From: Patulibacter minatonensis DSM 18081
GTDB lineage: Bacteria > Actinomycetota > Thermoleophilia > Solirubrobacterales > Solirubrobacteraceae
NCBI RefSeq assembly: GCF_000519325.1
Contig: NZ_KI912613.1
Span: 4,720,469 to 4,784,468, forward strand
DNA: 64,000 bases
Direction: 5' to 3'
This document shows positions 60,592-64,000 of this stretch, in pieces (within the stretch, counting starts at the first letter, position 1; each line of letters starts with the position of its first letter). The translations under genes were made by a program, and so were the position numbers. Under the pieces are notes generated by a model. That model was not told the DNA's origin, did no database searches, and saw only the letters and a program-made list of their open reading frames with translations.

Positions 60592-63435
60592 ATGACCCGA
60601 GACGCCCAACAGGGTCTGCTGGAGCGGCGACCGGAGCTCCGCGCGATCGAGAGCGCCGTCGAGCGGGTCGCGTCCGGGTCGGGTGCGGTCGTCCTCGTCG
60701 AGGCCGCCGCGGGCCTCGGAAAGACCCGGCTGGTGGGCGCCGCGTCGGAGCTCGCGGAGGCCGCCGGGCTGCGCGTCCTCGCCGCCCGGGGGGCCGAGGT
60801 CGAGCGGGACTTCGCCTTCGGGGTCGTCCGCCAGCTGCTGGAGCGGGAGGTGCGGTCCCGGCAGGCCGAGCTCGCCGCGACCGCCGACGGCGACGCTGCG
60901 CGCCTCGGCCTCGCCGCGCTGGACCTGCCGACCGGACCGCAGCCCGCCTCCCCCGACCCGGCGGAACCGTCGCACGGCGTCCTCCACGGCCTCTACTGGC
61001 TCGTCGTCGCCCTCGCCGAGCACGGACCGCTCGCGCTCGTCGTCGACGACGCGCACTGGGCGGATCCCCCGTCCCTGCGGCTGCTCGGGCACCTCGCGCG
61101 CCGCCTCGACGGGCTGCCCGTCCTGCTCGTCGTCGCCACCCGCGACGGGGCGGAGGCACCCGAGGCCCTGACGGCCCTCCGGGGCGAGGACTCCGTCGTC
61201 GCGTTGTCGCCCCGGCCCCTCAGCCCCGCCGGCACGGGGCGCCTGCTCGCCGACGTCGCCGGCACCGTCCCGCGGGAGCGGACGGTCGAGGTCTGCCACC
61301 GGATCAGCGGCGGCAACCCGTTCCTGATCGGGGAGGTCGTGCTCGCCCTGCACCAGAGCGGCCAGGAGATCGACGACACGACCGTCGGCGGGCTGACCGA
61401 CACGGCGCCGGAGTCCCTCCGCCACGCGGTGATGCTGCGGGTCGGGTTCCTCGGGCAGCACGAGGTCTCGGTCGCACGGGCCGTCTCCGTCCTGGGACCC
61501 GACAGCGACCTGACCACCGTCTGCCGGCTCGCCGGGCTCGACCGCGCGGCGGGCGCCGCGGCGATCGTCCGGATGGTCTCGGCCCGCGTCCTCGCCGACA
61601 CGAACCCCCAGGAGTTCGTGCACCCGCTGGTGCGCAGCGCCGTCTACGCCGACCTCACGGTCGTCGAGCGGAGCCTGCTGCACGAGGGCGCCGCACGGAT
61701 CCTCACGGACGCCGGGGCCGACCCGGCGCGCGTCGCCGCGCACCTCCTCCTCACGGAGCCCACCGGGGACCCCGAGGTCGCCGAGCGGTTGCTCGCCTCC
61801 GGCCTCGACGCCTCCGAGAAGGGCGCGGCCGCGATCGCCGCGACGCACCTGCGGCGGGCGCTCGCCGAGCCACCGGCGCCGGGCCGCGCGCCCGCCGTGC
61901 TGGCCGCGCTCGGGCGGGTCGAGCTGGTCACGGGCGACGTCGCAGCCGCCCGGGAGCACCTCGACGCTGCGCGCAGGCGGCTGCCGGACGTGGCGGACCG
62001 GATCGACGTCGCGATCGACCTCTCGACCGCCATGACCGCCGTCGGCGACTACCCCGGGGCCGTCGCGATGCTCGACGAGACCGCCGCCGGCGCGACGGGC
62101 GACGCGGCCCTGCGGCTCGACGCGGTCCGCACGACGCTCGCGCTCTACGTCCCGCCGCTCGCCCCCGAGGCGCAGCGGCGCATGCTCGGGTACGCGACGC
62201 TCGCGGGCGACACCCCCGCCGAGCGGATCGCCCTCGCGAACGCCGCGCTCGCCACCGCCTTCTCGACGGCGTCGCGGGCCGACGACGCCCATCCGCTGGC
62301 CTTGCGGGCGCTGGCCGACGGCACGCTGCTCCAGGAGTCGGGCCTGGGCGCCCCGTGGGGCCAGTCCTCGTACGTGCTGCTGTTCGCCGAGGACTACGAC
62401 CGCGTCGCCCGCGAGTGCGGCCACGCCGCGACCCTCGCCCGCGCCCAGGGGTCCCCCCTCGCCGCGACGTCGGTGGCCCTCGGTGGCCTCCAGCTCGAGC
62501 TGATGCGCGGCGACCTCGCCGCCGCGATCGCGCACGGGGAGGGTGCCGTGGCGTACTGGGACGGACCGATGGCCGACACCGTCGTCGAGCGCTGGGCGAC
62601 CGCGGCGGTCGGGTTCCTCGTCGACGCGGTCGCGCAGACCGGCGATCTCGCCCGGGCCCGCGAGCTCGTCGACGCGTGGAGCGCCCGCGGCGACCTCGAC
62701 ACCCCCGAGCGGATCTTCGTCCGGTACGGGGCGAGCGTCCTCGCCGAGGCCGCGGGCGACCCGGTGGCCGCGCACGAGGAGGCCGCCGCGTTCGGCCGGA
62801 TCTCGGCGCTCGTCGGCTACGAGGACCGCACGGCGCCGTGGCGTCTCGTCGCGGCGCGGGCGCTGCTCGCCCAGGGCCGGCGGGACGAGGCCGTCGCCCT
62901 GGCCGACGAGGCGGTCGCGATCGCCCGTCGCTGGGGCACGCCCGGGGGGCTCGGGAACGCGCTGCACGCGCGGGCGCTGGCCGAGGAGCCCGCCGCCGGC
63001 GCCGAGGCGCTCGAGGAGGCCGTCGGCGTCCTCCGGACGTCGCAGCGGCGCGCCGTCCTCGCCGGCGCCCTGGTCGACCTCGGCGTGCTGCACCGCCGGG
63101 CCGGTCGCCGCCGGGACGCGCGGACCGTGCTCGAGGAGGGGATGGACCTCGCCGCCCGCAGCGGTGCCCGGCCGCTGGCCGAGCGCGCCCGGAGCGAGCT
63201 GCACGTCCTCGGCGCCCGACCACGCCGGTACCTCGCCAGCGGGGCCGAGAGCCTGACCGCCACGCAGCGGCGGATCGCGGAGCTCGTCGCCGAGGGGCTG
63301 ACGAACCGCGAGATCGCCCAGGCGGCCTTCATCACGCAGAAGACCGCCGAGACGCACGTCAGCGCGGTGCTGCGGAAGCTCGACGTCCGGCGCCGGACCG
63401 AGGTCGCCGCCGCGCTGGCGGAGCCCGGCGCCTGA
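60592..63435 (+). CDS. LAL-type LuxR-family regulator (AAA ATPase plus HTH)
   Basis: 947-residue large ATP-binding regulator. Walker A EAAAGLGKTRLVGAASEL is near residue 37; Walker B LALVVDDAHWADPPSLRLLG near residue 145. Tetratricopeptide-like helices fill the middle (~400-850). The C-terminal LuxR helix-turn-helix is SLTATQRRIAELVAEGL then NREIAQAAFITQKTAETHVSAVLRKLDV. Such proteins respond to nutrients or sugars; its targets are unknown. A ~67-codon gene precedes it. Confidence 0.93.
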   Translation: MTRDAQQGLLERRPELRAIESAVERVASGSGAVVLVEAAAGLGKTRLVGAASELAEAAGLRVLAARGAEVERDFAFGVVRQLLEREVRSRQAELAATADGDAARLGLAALDLPTGPQPASPDPAEPSHGVLHGLYWLVVALAEHGPLALVVDDAHWADPPSLRLLGHLARRLDGLPVLLVVATRDGAEAPEALTALRGEDSVVALSPRPLSPAGTGRLLADVAGTVPRERTVEVCHRISGGNPFLIGEVVLALHQSGQEIDDTTVGGLTDTAPESLRHAVMLRVGFLGQHEVSVARAVSVLGPDSDLTTVCRLAGLDRAAGAAAIVRMVSARVLADTNPQEFVHPLVRSAVYADLTVVERSLLHEGAARILTDAGADPARVAAHLLLTEPTGDPEVAERLLASGLDASEKGAAAIAATHLRRALAEPPAPGRAPAVLAALGRVELVTGDVAAAREHLDAARRRLPDVADRIDVAIDLSTAMTAVGDYPGAVAMLDETAAGATGDAALRLDAVRTTLALYVPPLAPEAQRRMLGYATLAGDTPAERIALANAALATAFSTASRADDAHPLALRALADGTLLQESGLGAPWGQSSYVLLFAEDYDRVARECGHAATLARAQGSPLAATSVALGGLQLELMRGDLAAAIAHGEGAVAYWDGPMADTVVERWATAAVGFLVDAVAQTGDLARARELVDAWSARGDLDTPERIFVRYGASVLAEAAGDPVAAHEEAAAFGRISALVGYEDRTAPWRLVAARALLAQGRRDEAVALADEAVAIARRWGTPGGLGNALHARALAEEPAAGAEALEEAVGVLRTSQRRAVLAGALVDLGVLHRRAGRRRDARTVLEEGMDLAARSGARPLAERARSELHVLGARPRRYLASGAESLTATQRRIAELVAEGLTNREIAQAAFITQKTAETHVSAVLRKLDVRRRTEVAAALAEPGA

Positions 63436-63441
63436 CCGCCC

Positions 63442-64000
63442 TCAGGAGCCGCGCAGGTGCGGCTTCAGCAGCGTCTGCCAGGCGTTGTCGATCTTCGTCC
63501 ACTCCGACGGGCAGCGCTCCAGTCGCGAGCGGCCGAGGATCCCGAGCGACCGGACCCCGTCGAAGTTCTCCTCGCTGGAGCCCGCGACGAGGCACGCGAT
63601 GTCGTAGGCCCGCTGAATGCTGAGGGAGTGCTCGTCCCAGTAGTCGGACTGCTTCAGCGCCTTCCGGTCGTCGAACAGGAGCCGGAAGAAGCGGGCGGCC
63701 TGGATCGCGTACGTCGCGCCGTTGTTCACGCCGCCGACGAGGAACACCGTCGCGAGCTGGTCGACCGAGTCCTCCTCGCGGCCGGTGAGCGGCAGCTCGA
63801 AGACGTCGGCGAACGCGTGCCCGAGCTCGTGGACGAGGATGAACCCGTCGATCGCCGCGATCTCGCCGCCGAGGTCGTCGTCGGTGATCTTCGGGTCGTT
63901 GCGGCGGATCACCGACGCGATGTAGTCGACGAACCCGTAGGAGAGCGTCACCGTCTTCGTGCTCGGGTCGTAGTTCGGCCCGACGAAGCCGCGCACCGCC
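63442..64000 (-). CDS. DUF4344-type metallopeptidase (partial, N-terminus outside window)
   Basis: C-terminal part of a putative zinc peptidase: SYGFVDYIASVIRR, GFILVHELGHAFADVFELPL with the zinc motif HELGH, then EEDSVDQLATVFLVGG, which supplies a further acidic metal ligand. The remaining C-terminal segment is ARFFRLLFDDRKALKQSDYW, then AYDIACLVAGSSEENF. The gene runs off the end of the window on the 5' side; a GTG at 63996 is only an internal codon. It converges with the LuxR gene at 6 bp. Confidence 0.85.
   Translation of the reverse strand, partial: AVRGFVGPNYDPSTKTVTLSYGFVDYIASVIRRNDPKITDDDLGGEIAAIDGFILVHELGHAFADVFELPLTGREEDSVDQLATVFLVGGVNNGATYAIQAARFFRLLFDDRKALKQSDYWDEHSLSIQRAYDIACLVAGSSEENFDGVRSLGILGRSRLERCPSEWTKIDNAWQTLLKPHLRGS

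Overview
The window comes from a very GC-rich actinobacterial chromosome. Predicted proteins are rich in Ala, Arg and Asp, third codon positions are almost all G or C, and GTG starts are frequent. Secreted proteins with Ala/Thr/Pro-rich or repetitive tails, a large LAL-type LuxR regulator, PucR/GAF, IdeR-like and Lrp-type regulation and widespread leaderless promoters all fit Actinomycetota. My best guess is class Thermoleophilia (Solirubrobacterales such as Patulibacter or Conexibacter), but that placement is an inference from gene style and not a proof. I see no rRNA, tRNA, phage, IS element or CRISPR array, so this is ordinary chromosome with dense, mostly short operons.

Layout. 1-2845 (minus): tsaE-tsaB-rimI-tsaD, each overlapping the next by 4 bases, for tRNA t6A37 synthesis. 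2893-4326: a MOP-type flippase. 4335-6841 (minus): family-4 uracil-DNA glycosylase, then a nine-TM protein with the layout of a presenilin/signal-peptide-peptidase aspartyl protease, then a secreted SH3-like protein. 7109-10224: a pantothenate operon (DUF2520 dehydrogenase-like protein, panC, panD, panB). 10250-16527: AI-2E family exporter, a frameshifted LysM/transglycosylase gene, corA-SRPBCC-acyltransferase, a secreted protein, and a terpene-cyclase-fold protein. 16524-20616: an AraC regulator and uvrA under an SOS box. 20716-24856: a pilin-like lipoprotein, a divergent TetR/SDR pair with its operator, an SMR exporter with its own TetR, and a hydrolase. 24857-29907: 62-bp-period repeats, an inositol-phosphatase-like protein, a flavoprotein disulfide reductase, an NMO-type flavoprotein and a sugar acetyltransferase. 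29926-36710: a GAF/PucR regulator, a transglycosylase, a TetR regulator, sseA and a Uup-type ABC-F protein. 36707-41485: an SDR under a MerR-type promoter, 61-bp tandem repeats, an enoyl-reductase-like protein, an iron-siderophore binding lipoprotein and a chloroperoxidase-like hydrolase. 41693-47170: an amino-acid dehydrogenase and an indolepyruvate-ferredoxin oxidoreductase operon with a divergent Lrp regulator. 47173-55618: a DivIVA-domain protein, mutY, secreted proteins, an aminotransferase and uvrB under an SOS box. 55758-64000: a membrane-anchored methyltransferase, the coaE-lytic transglycosylase-GNAT operon, rpsA, a small ORF, a LAL-LuxR regulator and a partial DUF4344 metallopeptidase.

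Common themes. DNA repair is well represented (udg, uvrA, mutY, uvrB), and the two uvr genes carry matching LexA boxes. Cofactor synthesis is split: panBCD leads toward CoA and coaE completes it. About twenty genes have a TANNNT -10 hexamer 6-11 nt before the start codon, which predicts leaderless mRNAs and was used here to choose starts. The most unusual finding is the bacterial presenilin-like protein next to udg. Next are the MerR-type promoter without a neighbouring merR gene, the two intergenic repeat families with near-identical 61/62-bp periods, and the poly-G frameshift in the LysM transglycosylase gene.
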